Shown piece by piece: positions 1-7,144 of a stretch of DNA of 17,581 bases (position 1 is the stretch's first letter; the number at the start of each line of letters is the position of its first letter). The notes beneath the pieces were generated by a model. That model had not been told where the DNA came from. It made no database searches and saw only the letters and a program-made list of their open reading frames with translations. Source of the DNA: Verrucomicrobiota bacterium (GTDB lineage Bacteria > Verrucomicrobiota > Verrucomicrobiia > Opitutales > Opitutaceae). The stretch is from the NCBI GenBank assembly GCA_023446735.1, contig JAEXPQ010000097.1, forward strand, positions 1-17,581, in the 5' to 3' direction. A program made the position numbers and the translations under genes.

Positions 1-200
1 AGGCGGGCCAGGGCGGCATCGGTGAGGAAGGCGACGGAGATCTCGCCGGCGGCGAGCCGCCAGGTGCCGCGGTTGCAGTCGGTGGCGGGGGCCGCGGCGG
101 CGTCGAGCGCGTGGATGGCGGCAGCGATGGCGGGGCGGGTGAACCGCAGCTTGGGATGGCCGCAGTAGACCTTAACGGGGCGGCTGTTTTTCGCGGGCAT
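1..200 (-). CDS. ybeY: Endoribonuclease YbeY, N-terminal part (cut by the window edge)
   Basis: Only the first 66 codons lie in the window; the gene continues past base 1. The visible part ends in the stretch AGEISVAFLTDAALARL, which matches the early beta-strand region of YbeY (UPF0054) proteins; the zinc-binding HxxxHxxxxxH motif would lie beyond the edge. YbeY is a metal-dependent RNase acting in 16S rRNA 3'-end maturation and ribosome quality control. The ATG is at 198-200, inside the end of the upstream pgpH gene, giving a 29-bp overlap. No Shine-Dalgarno sequence precedes it, so translation is probably coupled to pgpH. A pgpH-ybeY pair is a common bacterial neighbourhood and supports the call, which otherwise rests on a short N-terminus. 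Confidence 0.72.
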   Translation of the reverse strand, partial: MPAKNSRPVKVYCGHPKLRFTRPAIAAAIHALDAAAAPATDCNRGTWRLAAGEISVAFLTDAALAR

Positions 201-2649
201 GATCGGGGGCGGGCGTGGTGGGGCGCTCGGTCGGCGCTTTGTCGGCCGTGGGCGCGGCGGGCTCGGGCGCGGGGTAGGCGATGCGCGCGTGGAGCATGTT
301 GAGCAGGGTGAATTCGAACGAGGTCTTGATCTTCGCGATCTCGGCGAAGGTGAGGGGGCATTCGTCGAGCTGGCCGTCGTCGATGCGTTCGCGGAAGAGG
401 CGGTCGATGAGTTCGGCGAGGCTTTGGCGGGTGACGTTGCGCAGCGAGCGCGAGGCGGCCTCGACGCAGTCGGCGAAGAAGAGGATGGCGTTCTCGCGGG
501 TCTGGGGCTTAGGCCCGTCGTAACGGAACGGCGCCTCGGGCACCTCGACGGCGGGGGCGACCTCGGGCTGGCCGGGTTGCGGGAGGCGCTGTTCCTTGCG
601 GGCGCGCTGGTAGAAATACTGGATGAGCGTGGTGCCGTGATGTTGGCGGATCGCGTCGACGACGAGCTTGGGCAAACGGTGCCGCAGCGCGAGGTCGACC
701 CCTTCAGTGACGTGGGCGCGAATGATCGCGGCGGAGGCGTGGGGACTGCAGTCGTCGTGCGGGTTGCTGCGGTCGCGCTGGTTCTCGGTGAAGTACTCGG
801 GCTGGGCGGTTTTGCCGATGTCGTGGAAGAGGGCGGAGACACGGCTGACAAGCGGGTTGGCGCCGATGGCCTGCGCGGCGTTCTCGGCGAGGTTGGCGAC
901 CATCAGGCTGTGATGGTAGGTGCCGGGCGCCTCGAGCTGGAGGCGGCTCAGGATGGGGTGGTTGTAGTCGGTGAGCTCGAGCAGGGTGATGTCTGTGGTG
1001 CGGCGGAAGAGCATCTCGAGCAGGGGCAGCAGACCGACGACGGCCATGCCGGTGACCAGCCCGATGCCGAGGCCCACCCCCATTTGTCGCAGAATGATGA
1101 GCACGGCACCTTGGTTGTCCGTGCCGATGTTGTCGGCCGCCCCAAGCAGGAGGGCGAACCCGGCCACGCACAGGCCCGAGAGAAAGCCGGCACGCAGGAC
1201 CCGGCCGCGTTGGCGGACGCGGCGGCAGGCGAAGATGCCGACCATGGAGGCGAAGAACGTCACCACGAGCACATCGAGGCGGTTGCCGTGGATCACGCCG
1301 GTGAAGAGCGAGACGACGAGCGCCATCATGATCGCCGGACCGGTGCCGAGCAGGACCGCCACGATCAGCGGTGCGAGCGCGGTGGGGGCGAGGTAGGGCA
1401 GGATGGCGGCGAGCGCGGGGTCGCGCACGAAGAAGTCGAGCTCGCCCAACTGGAAAACAAAGCGGACGAGGCCGAGGTTGAGGACGATGACGAGCGCGAG
1501 CAGGGCGAGGCGGCTGTTGCTGGTGAGCGACGGTCGGTCCTCGAGGCGGATGAAGAGGACGGCGGCGAGCACCATGGCCAGCACGAGCAGCATGCGGCCA
1601 AAGAGCTGGAGGTAGCCGGTGACCTGGATGCCGCCCTGGTCGAGCAGGAACTGGCGGTGGGCGGCGAGCATCTCGAACTGGTCGGCGGTGACGCGGTTGC
1701 CGGGCTCGGCGAGAACCTGTCCCTTCTGCACGGTGACCACGACGTCGGGCTGGGCGGCGGCGGCGCGAGCGCGGTGACGCCCGGTCGCCTCGGAGTCGAA
1801 GACGAGGTTGGCGGTGAGACCGTTCCGGAAAAGGCGGAAGAGCGCGAAGGAGGTATCGTGTCCCAGGCCGTCGCCGGAGAGACTCACGCGCAGGAGGGTG
1901 AGCGCCTCTTCGCGGGAGAGCACGCGGGCCGGTTGCACGGTGTTGCCCGCACCGCGGATCTGGTAGGCGGTCATCGCACCATTGGTGGCGACGAGGTCCT
2001 GCTCGTTGTCGTACACCCCTTGGGCGTACAAGTCGCGGAGGGTGCCGAGACCGTGATCGAAAACCGGGGAACGCATCCGCGCCGGCCCGAGGCGGAGGAT
2101 GGTCGCGATGTCGTCCGGCGCCACGTGGTAGGGGCCGCGGGAATTGAAGGCGTCGACGAGCGCCGCGAGGGCGGCGGCATGTTCGCGGAGGTTCTCGGCC
2201 CGTGCGACCGGGGCGGCGGCCAGATACCGATGTTCGAAGCGATCGAGTTCGGCGGCGAACTCGCCGAGGTGGGCGGCGAACTGCTCGTAGGGGGCGAGCT
2301 CGACGCGAAAAACCGGCGGCACCCGCAAGGCCGCCTGTTCCCGCGCTTGGCGCGTATGGAGCTCGCTGGTGTACGTGAAGGTCTCGGCGGCGACTACGCG
2401 GACGCTCGCCAGTTGGTTTTCCTGAAACGGCAGGGCGACGGGCGAGACCCCCACGTAACTGACGGCGACGATCGCCAACACCGTGGCCGCGAGCAAGGCG
2501 GCGGCGACCAGGCGGCTCGTCTCCAGGAAGCGCAGAAGCGAAGCGCCGCCGTTCGGAGCGGCGGGCGGCGTGCCGGGGATGGGCGAACGGGAGAAGCGGG
2601 CGAGCCAGTTCATCGGCAGGGTTCGGAGGGAGCGCGGGGAACTTGGCAT
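172..2649 (-). CDS. pgpH: 7TM-HD family cyclic-di-AMP phosphodiesterase (PgpH/YqfF-like)
   Basis: The 825-residue membrane protein has the full PgpH/YqfF architecture. An N-terminal membrane segment (about 47-66) is followed by an extracytoplasmic 7TMR-HDED-like domain (about 67-345), a block of seven hydrophobic helices (about 350-545), and a cytoplasmic HD domain (about 570-790). HD-domain metal ligands are visible: His579/His580, the HDIGK motif at 609-613, His637, His646, His670/His671 and Asp727. Family members hydrolyse the second messenger c-di-AMP to pApA, which affects potassium, osmotic and cell-wall homeostasis. The C-terminal tail is a Pro/Ala/Thr-rich disordered extension overlapping ybeY by 29 bp. 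The start is uncertain: the ATG at 2649 and an internal ATG at 2613 (residue 13) both lack a good ribosome-binding site. The family is clear; the exact substrate is inferred. Confidence 0.93.
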   Translation of the reverse strand: MPSSPRSLRTLPMNWLARFSRSPIPGTPPAAPNGGASLLRFLETSRLVAAALLAATVLAIVAVSYVGVSPVALPFQENQLASVRVVAAETFTYTSELHTRQAREQAALRVPPVFRVELAPYEQFAAHLGEFAAELDRFEHRYLAAAPVARAENLREHAAALAALVDAFNSRGPYHVAPDDIATILRLGPARMRSPVFDHGLGTLRDLYAQGVYDNEQDLVATNGAMTAYQIRGAGNTVQPARVLSREEALTLLRVSLSGDGLGHDTSFALFRLFRNGLTANLVFDSEATGRHRARAAAAQPDVVVTVQKGQVLAEPGNRVTADQFEMLAAHRQFLLDQGGIQVTGYLQLFGRMLLVLAMVLAAVLFIRLEDRPSLTSNSRLALLALVIVLNLGLVRFVFQLGELDFFVRDPALAAILPYLAPTALAPLIVAVLLGTGPAIMMALVVSLFTGVIHGNRLDVLVVTFFASMVGIFACRRVRQRGRVLRAGFLSGLCVAGFALLLGAADNIGTDNQGAVLIILRQMGVGLGIGLVTGMAVVGLLPLLEMLFRRTTDITLLELTDYNHPILSRLQLEAPGTYHHSLMVANLAENAAQAIGANPLVSRVSALFHDIGKTAQPEYFTENQRDRSNPHDDCSPHASAAIIRAHVTEGVDLALRHRLPKLVVDAIRQHHGTTLIQYFYQRARKEQRLPQPGQPEVAPAVEVPEAPFRYDGPKPQTRENAILFFADCVEAASRSLRNVTRQSLAELIDRLFRERIDDGQLDECPLTFAEIAKIKTSFEFTLLNMLHARIAYPAPEPAAPTADKAPTERPTTPAPDHAREKQPPR

Positions 2650-2667
2650 GCTCCCGGGCGGCGGTCG

Positions 2668-2696
2668 AGTGTAGAGGCACGGGGCGTTTCGCCCAA
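2668..2696 (-). promoter_or_regulatory. Candidate sigma-70 promoter for pgpH-ybeY
   Basis: On the minus strand, TTGGGC (2691-2696) and TACACT (2668-2673) are separated by exactly 17 bases. Transcription would start near 2661, about 12 nt before the upstream pgpH ATG. A small dyad (GGGCG/CGCCC, 2682-2694) overlaps the -35 element and spacer and could be an operator or a weak lpxI terminator. Matches to consensus are 3/6 and 4/6, so this is only suggestive. Confidence 0.35.
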
Positions 2697-2779
2697 CGGG
2701 GCGGCGGTGCCGACCCGGCCTGCTGCGGGGATGTGGAGGATCCAGCGTCTGGGCGCGTCGTCCGCCGCCGGGGTCGCCC

Positions 2780-3625
2780 TCACCGGTAGCCGAACAACTG
2801 GATCTTCCAGGCGCGGGCCTGCTCGATCACCCGCGGCTTCTCGAGAACGATGGTGTTGTCGGCTTCGAGCGCGGCGTGCTCGATGCCGGCGTCGCGCATG
2901 CTCTCGAGCGTGCGCAGGCCGAACACCGGCACGTCGAAACGATAGTCCTGCCGCGGCTTCACGGTCTTCACGAAGAGCAGGTGGTCGGTCTTGAACTCGC
3001 CGGCGCGGCGCAACATCGCGTCGGTGCCCTCGAAGGCCTCGACGGCGACCACGGTGCCCTTGCGCACGACCACACCCTGGCCGATGTCGAGCCGGGCAAC
3101 CTCCTTGGCGATGTGGATACCGTGTTCGAGGAACTCGGCGGGCACGGAGAACTTGCCGGTCATCGCGCCCTCGGAGGCGAGCTCGTCGTCGAGGAAGGAG
3201 CGGGCGTCGAGCAAGGTGACCCCGAGGGCGGCGATCTCCTGGGCGAGAGCGCCGAAGATCGACTCGGCGTTGCGGCGTTTCAGCGAGAAAAGGATGCGGG
3301 CGGCCTTCCAGTCGGGGTGCAGGCCCTTGAAGAGACGGCGGGGCGTGATCTGGCCGGCCATGATGGCGTAGCCGGCGTCGAATTTTTCCAACGTGTCGAG
3401 GGCCTTGCCGAGCTGGCCGACGAGGAGCATGCGGCGTTCGTTCTCCGGGAAGCTCGCGAAGAGCTCGGCCGGAGTTTCCTCCTCGAATGCGATGAGGCGG
3501 AGCGGGACTCCCGCGCGGCGGATGGCGGCGGCGACGCGGATCGGATACTGGCCTTGGCCGGCGATCAACGCGATCGGGCGGCTCGGATTGAAGTCGGCAG
3601 GGAGGAAACGGGAGAGGGCGGGCAC
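2780..3625 (-). CDS. lpxI: UDP-2,3-diacylglucosamine pyrophosphatase LpxI
   Basis: This 281-residue protein belongs to the LpxI (former DUF1009) family. It has the N-terminal LIAGQGQYP glycine-rich segment (about 20-28), the AVEAFEGTDAMLRRAG motif (about 194-209) and the conserved C-terminal stretch VKPRQDYRFDVPVFG (about 222-236). LpxI hydrolyses UDP-2,3-diacylglucosamine to lipid X and UMP, the fourth step of lipid A synthesis, at the cytoplasmic face of the inner membrane, and replaces LpxH in many lineages. Its presence indicates a lipid-A-bearing outer membrane. The start is the GTG at 3623-3625; no in-frame ATG fits better and no Shine-Dalgarno precedes it. The gene is 130 nt upstream of pgpH on the same strand but is probably a separate transcription unit, since candidate promoters precede both genes. 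Confidence 0.93.
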   Translation of the reverse strand: MPALSRFLPADFNPSRPIALIAGQGQYPIRVAAAIRRAGVPLRLIAFEEETPAELFASFPENERRMLLVGQLGKALDTLEKFDAGYAIMAGQITPRRLFKGLHPDWKAARILFSLKRRNAESIFGALAQEIAALGVTLLDARSFLDDELASEGAMTGKFSVPAEFLEHGIHIAKEVARLDIGQGVVVRKGTVVAVEAFEGTDAMLRRAGEFKTDHLLFVKTVKPRQDYRFDVPVFGLRTLESMRDAGIEHAALEADNTIVLEKPRVIEQARAWKIQLFGYR

Positions 3626-3645
3626 GGGAAGCGACGGATGCGCCG

Positions 3646-3675
3646 ATGAAACGCCGCCCGTCCGCCGCGGGTCAA
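3646..3675 (-). promoter_or_regulatory. Candidate sigma-70 promoter for lpxI
   Basis: On the minus strand, TTGACC (3670-3675) and TTTCAT (3646-3651) are separated by 18 bases. Matches to consensus are 5/6 and 4/6. The predicted start near 3639 leaves a leader of about 13 nt before the lpxI GTG. The prediction rests on hexamers and spacing only. Confidence 0.4.
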
Positions 3676-3980
3676 CGGTGTACGGTGGCTGGTGAGCGGC
3701 AGGCGGACGGGCGCGGGCTGGTGGCGGCGGGCGCCCGTTCCCTTCCTCCGGCTTGTTCCCGTTGTCGTACGCGTCGATTTGCTCCGGACTTGTGCGCCCC
3801 GCGCCGGCCGTTGACCTGCTCCTGCCTCCGCTTCGGCAACGAAAGACACAGGAGGTGGGATACTGCGCCGGCGCGATTGGGGCAACGGAGAGAATGGGCG
3901 GCGGAGCGAATGATCAGGTGGCGCGGGGAGTGGGAGAATGAGGAGAGGGCGACAAGGGGAGACGGGGGGATCACGAGGGC

Positions 3981-4009
3981 GTGGAAACGTGCTTCCACCG
4001 CGGCCGCGG
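3981..4009. promoter_or_regulatory. Paired inverted repeats upstream of the FKBP gene (possible operator)
   Basis: GTGGAA (3981-3986) and TTCCAC (3993-3998) form a perfect 6-bp dyad with a 6-base spacer. It abuts the 12-bp perfect palindrome CCGCGGCCGCGG (3998-4009). Both lie 20-50 nt before the FKBP ATG, in the expected promoter zone, although no convincing -10/-35 pair was found. They could be a regulator site, or a hairpin in the leader if transcription starts further upstream. Confidence 0.3.
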
Positions 4010-4029
4010 GTTCTTTAGCAACTGCGCCG

Positions 4030-4785
4030 ATGCGTACTTTTATCCTCGGTTCTCTCGTTTTGTCCGCCGCCGCGGCTTTCGCCGCCGATCCGGCCCAGCC
4101 CGCGGCTTCGGCCGCGGCTCCCGCCCCGATTGCGGCGCCCCCGCCGCCCCCGCCGCCTCCGGCGAAGCTCACGCCCGAACAGGAGAAGCAGGCGTTCATG
4201 GTGCAGGGCTACTTCGTCGCCCGCCAGATGGGCCTTTCCTCGATGGTGAAGGAGTTGCGCATGGACGAGGCCGAGGTGGCCGCGCTCGTGCAGGGCATGA
4301 CCGTCGCCGCCAAGGGCGAGGAACTGCCCTTCAAGTTCGAGGCGATCATCGCCGGCGCTCAGGTGTTTTTCAGCGAGCGGGCGATGGCCGGCCAGAAGGA
4401 ATGGGCGGACGCGAACGCCGCGTTCTTGACGAAGGTCGACGCCGACCAGGCGGTAACCAAGACCGCCTCGGGTTTGCGGTACCAGATTCTCGTTGCGGGA
4501 ACGCCGGAGAAGCCCACTGCCACCAGCAAGGTGAAGGTGCTCTACACCGGCAAGCTGTGCGACGGAAAGGTGTTCGACACCACCGACAACAAAGGGGGCC
4601 AACCGATCGAACTGTCGCTGGCCGGTGTCGTCAAAGGATGGACCGAGGGGCTCCAGCTCGTCGGCAAGGGCGGCAAGATCCACCTCTGGGTGCCAGCGGA
4701 ACTCGGATACGGCAACCAGCCCGGCGGTCCGCTGCCGGCGGGTTCCGTGCTGGATTTCGAGGTCGAGCTCGTCGACTTCAACTAG
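4030..4785 (+). CDS. Secreted FKBP-type peptidyl-prolyl cis-trans isomerase (FkpA/Mip-like)
   Basis: The protein has 251 residues from the ATG at 4030, chosen because it starts a good signal peptide (hydrophobic core 4-18, cleavage probably after AFA at about residue 18). Then come an Ala/Pro linker with eight consecutive prolines (37-44), a helical N-terminal domain (about 47-140) like the dimerisation domain of FkpA/Mip proteins, and a C-terminal FKBP domain (about 145-250). FKBP hallmarks include VLYTGKLCDGKVFDTT (170-185), VVKGWTEGLQL (200-210), AELGYGNQ (223-230) and LDFEVELVDF at the end. It should catalyse prolyl isomerisation and act as a periplasmic folding chaperone. It stands alone on the plus strand and converges on the MCP gene. 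The fold is certain; an outer-membrane versus periplasmic location is not resolved (no lipobox cysteine seen). Confidence 0.93.
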   Translation: MRTFILGSLVLSAAAAFAADPAQPAASAAAPAPIAAPPPPPPPPAKLTPEQEKQAFMVQGYFVARQMGLSSMVKELRMDEAEVAALVQGMTVAAKGEELPFKFEAIIAGAQVFFSERAMAGQKEWADANAAFLTKVDADQAVTKTASGLRYQILVAGTPEKPTATSKVKVLYTGKLCDGKVFDTTDNKGGQPIELSLAGVVKGWTEGLQLVGKGGKIHLWVPAELGYGNQPGGPLPAGSVLDFEVELVDFN

Positions 4786-4851
4786 GAACCCGCGCCGGCC
4801 GGCGCGCGCTGGGCGCGCCCCGCAGGGCGTTGGTCCAATCTTGAACAAACG

Positions 4852-4878
4852 AAAGGGCCGCAGTTCAGGCGGCCCTTT
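4852..4878. terminator. Bidirectional rho-independent terminator
   Basis: AAAGGGCCGC (4852-4861) and its exact reverse complement (4869-4878) form a 10-bp stem with a 7-base loop. T-rich sequence follows the stem on the plus strand (CTTGT after TTT), and the A-run at the left arm gives a T-run on the minus strand. It sits between the convergent FKBP and MCP genes and can serve both. Confidence 0.85.
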
Positions 4879-4933
4879 CTTGTACCGACCGATCGCGAGG
4901 CACGCAGGCGCTGCGTACCGCGACGGACGGCGT

Positions 4934-6565
4934 TCAGCGGATGCTAAGCGGCGCTCTTTCCCGGCCGGCGTGCGCGGCGGGTGCGGGTGGTGGTGGGGCG
5001 TGCCGGGTGTAGGTGACCTGCGGTGCCGAACCCCCGACGAGCTCGTGGAACGACAGGATCAGTTCGTGGATGGACTTTGCTTGCTGGTTGAGCTCCTCGG
5101 CCGCCGAGGCGCTTTCCTCGGCGGTGGCCGCGTTGGACTGGGTGACCTTGTCCATGTCGGAGATCGCGGTGCTGACCTGGCCGACTCCCTGGGACTGCTC
5201 GTGCGAGGCGGTGGCGATCTCGGCGACGAGGTCGTCCATTTTCCGGGCCTTGGCGGCAATGTCTTGGAAGCTCTCGGCGACGGCGGTGGAGAGTTGTACG
5301 CCCTGTTCGCTCTTCTGGATCGAGTCCTCGATCTTCTGGGCGGTCTCGCGGGCGGCTTGGGCGGAGCGCTGGGCGAGCGCGCGGACCTCCTCGGCCACGA
5401 CGGCGAAACCGGCCCCGGCCTCGCCGGCGCGGGCGGCCTCGACGGCGGCGTTGAGTGCGAGGATGTTGGTCTGGAAGGCGATCTCGTCGATCGACTTCAC
5501 GATCTTGGCGATGTTGTCGGAGGAAACCTTGATGGCGTTCATCGCCTCCTGCATCCCGGTCATGCGCGAGGTGCCCTGCTCGGCGGCGTGGCGGGTCTGC
5601 GCGGAAAGATCCTTGGCGTTCTGCGCGTGCTCGGAGTTGCGCTTGGTCATGCTGGAGATCTCCTCGAGCGTGGCGCTGGTCTCCTCAAGCGCGGCGGCCT
5701 GACGGCTGGCGCCGTCGGCTAGCTCCTGTCCGGAAGCGGCGACCTCGGCGGCGGCGGCGGTGGTCTGTTCGGAGACGGCGTCGAGCTCGTCGATGCCGCG
5801 GGCGAGCGGAAGAATGATGGTCTTGCGGCTGAAGTACCAGAAGCCGCCGAGGGCGCAGCCCGTGACAAGCAGGCCGACCCACGCCATGTTGCCGGCGGTG
5901 GCGAGGACTCGGGTGTCGCCGGTGAGCGGGGCGCGCATGATGAAGGCGCCGGCGAGGTCGCCGAGCTTCTGATCCTCCATGGGCAGGCCGAGGATGTCCT
6001 TGCCGTCGTTGGTGGGGCTGGCGGAGGGGCTGCCGTGGCAGCCGAGGCAGGTCTGGCGCTGGAAGACGGGGCGGGCGAGAATCAGTTCGCCGGTGGCCTT
6101 GTCGCGGGAGAACCACTCTTTCTCGCCGCGGCGGAAGGCGTCGTACATCGGTTCGAACTCGGGCCCGAGGCGGTTCTTGGGGTTGCGCGGCGCGTAATTC
6201 TTGGGGCCGCCAACGGTGAACTTGAAGCCGGCGCGCTCGGCGGCCGCCGCCGCGGAGTTCCACGAGGCGACGATCGGGATCGTGCGGTAGAGATCGGTCT
6301 CGGCGTAGTGCTGGTTCAGCGGTCGCGAGCCGAGCTGCTGCTTGGCGCGCTCGAGGAGGCCGGCTTTGTCGAAGGAGCGCGCCTCGTACATCTTGTCCAT
6401 GTTGCCGGCCATGTCCTCGGACTGGGCGATGAGAGCGCTCATCTTGTCGCGCAGCTCGCTCACGCGGTTGCGCTTGGCGAGTACGTAGACAGTGGCGACG
6501 CCGGCGATGGTTGCGGCCATGGTGGTGGCCGCGACGCCGAGCATGATCTTGGAGCCGATATTCAT
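4934..6565 (-). CDS. Methyl-accepting chemotaxis protein with a heme-c (Tll0287-like/DUF3365) sensor domain
   Basis: The 543-residue transducer has a TM helix at about 8-30, an extracytoplasmic domain at 31-222, a second TM at about 225-245 and a cytoplasmic signalling domain. The hairpin tip, residues 360-405, contains EIAFQTNILALNAAVEAARA, the region that contacts CheA and CheW. The sensor region carries CLGCH at 173-177, a CxxCH site for covalent c-type heme, preceded by ILARPVFQ. This layout resembles DUF3365/Tll0287-like domains, known heme-c sensors. A redox or gas (O2/NO) taxis receptor is inferred. No clear HAMP domain separates TM2 from the coiled coil, and no NWETF-like CheR tether ends the Pro/Ala-rich tail. 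The gene is solitary, with no che genes nearby. The ATG at 6563-6565 lacks a Shine-Dalgarno. Confidence 0.93.
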   Translation of the reverse strand: MNIGSKIMLGVAATTMAATIAGVATVYVLAKRNRVSELRDKMSALIAQSEDMAGNMDKMYEARSFDKAGLLERAKQQLGSRPLNQHYAETDLYRTIPIVASWNSAAAAAERAGFKFTVGGPKNYAPRNPKNRLGPEFEPMYDAFRRGEKEWFSRDKATGELILARPVFQRQTCLGCHGSPSASPTNDGKDILGLPMEDQKLGDLAGAFIMRAPLTGDTRVLATAGNMAWVGLLVTGCALGGFWYFSRKTIILPLARGIDELDAVSEQTTAAAAEVAASGQELADGASRQAAALEETSATLEEISSMTKRNSEHAQNAKDLSAQTRHAAEQGTSRMTGMQEAMNAIKVSSDNIAKIVKSIDEIAFQTNILALNAAVEAARAGEAGAGFAVVAEEVRALAQRSAQAARETAQKIEDSIQKSEQGVQLSTAVAESFQDIAAKARKMDDLVAEIATASHEQSQGVGQVSTAISDMDKVTQSNAATAEESASAAEELNQQAKSIHELILSFHELVGGSAPQVTYTRHAPPPPAPAAHAGRERAPLSIR

Positions 6566-6604
6566 TGGAAGGGTGGGGCGGATCGCGGGGAGCGAGCAAC
6601 CTTC

Positions 6605-6631
6605 CCATCGGCAGTCCCGGTTCGGAGTTGA
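6605..6631 (-). promoter_or_regulatory. Candidate sigma-28 (FliA) promoter for the MCP gene
   Basis: On the minus strand, TCAA (6628-6631), 15 bases, then GCCGATGG (6605-6612). The FliA core consensus is TAAA-N15-GCCGATAA, so this matches 9 of 12 core positions with exact spacing. It lies about 40 nt upstream of the MCP start, and chemoreceptor genes are classic FliA targets. The match could be chance; no sigma-70 alternative was convincing. Confidence 0.35.
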
Positions 6632-6755
6632 GTAGTTCTCCCGGCTAGAATCGCGCTCGGGGGCGAAGGGGGGGCGATGGCGATGGGCGGAGTGCTCGGG
6701 TGTGGGGTTTCGGCCCGGGGCCGGAAATCTTCACTCGGTCGGCCCCATATGCGGA

Positions 6756-6780
6756 AAAGCCCCGGCAAAACCGGGGCTTT
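6756..6780 (-). terminator. Rho-independent terminator of the DUF2249 operon
   Basis: AAAGCCCCGG (6756-6765) pairs with CCGGGGCTTT (6771-6780) around a 5-base loop, giving a 10-bp perfect stem. Read on the minus strand the stem is followed by a run of T and then CC. It lies 40 nt after the last gene of the minus-strand operon. The A/T-flanked stem may also work on the plus strand, but no plus-strand gene needs it. Confidence 0.85.
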
Positions 6781-6821
6781 GTCCCTAGCTTGGTCGTCCG
6801 GCGCCGGCGACGGCGCCAGAA

Positions 6822-7121
6822 TCAGGAGCAGGAGAAGTTCATCTCCTCGGCGCTGAAACCGCCGGCGGGGGCGCCGATCTTCGAGACGCGCAGGCATACC
6901 GCGTCGGCGTAGGCGGAGGGCAGCGGCTCCCAGCGGAAGCAGCCCGGATAGGTCTGGTCGAGGTGGCGACGCAGCGGCACGGGATCGTGGCCGTTGACGA
7001 AGATGAACGACTGGCCGACCGGCAGCTGGCAACAGCGGGCGATCACGGCGGGGCGCTTGATCTCGCAGGGGAGTTCGCGCGCGTCGAAGACTTGTTCGGT
7101 GGAGGTGGTGTGGTTTGGCAT
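6822..7121 (-). CDS. Single-domain DUF2249 protein
   Basis: This 99-residue protein is essentially one DUF2249 domain: FDARELPCEIKRPAV near the N-terminus (12-26) and the diagnostic GQSFIFVNGHDPVPL at 36-50 (His45, Asp46, Pro47). DUF2249 domains occur alone, in tandem, or fused to hemerythrin-like domains, often beside denitrification, NO-response or Fe-S genes; their biochemical role is not established. The protein has six cysteines (19, 30, 31, 61, 76, 98), many for its size, so metal or redox chemistry is possible. The ATG at 7119-7121 was preferred over the longer frame because the domain starts right after it. It lies 23 nt after the DUF59 gene and is the last gene before the terminator. 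Confidence 0.85.
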   Translation of the reverse strand: MPNHTTSTEQVFDARELPCEIKRPAVIARCCQLPVGQSFIFVNGHDPVPLRRHLDQTYPGCFRWEPLPSAYADAVCLRVSKIGAPAGGFSAEEMNFSCS

Positions 7122-7144
7122 GGTGATGAAGAGGGAGGGGTGGT

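Larger units (their letters stand above)
3626..4029. other. Divergent intergenic region between lpxI and the FKBP gene (no gene seen)
   Basis: These 404 bases separate two divergent genes. I find no credible coding sequence: open frames here are GC-driven, have no recognisable protein features, and would only extend the FKBP gene upstream of its signal peptide. The left end holds the candidate lpxI promoter. The right end holds two adjacent dyads just upstream of the FKBP start. Nothing resembling a known RNA gene or riboswitch was recognised. Confidence 0.6.

Noticed and set aside
704..2680. 658-residue minus-strand Arg/Pro-rich frame inside pgpH
   Set aside because: Out-of-frame reading of pgpH, composition typical of GC-rich frame shadows.
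199..2994. 931-residue plus-strand open frame antisense to pgpH
   Set aside because: Low-complexity Gly/Glu/Ala/Val composition typical of the antisense frame of a GC-rich gene; the opposite strand encodes a clear PgpH.
3646..4029. 128-residue N-terminal extension of the FKBP gene
   Set aside because: It would bury the signal peptide in mid-protein and has no recognisable sequence; the ATG at 4030 is the natural start.
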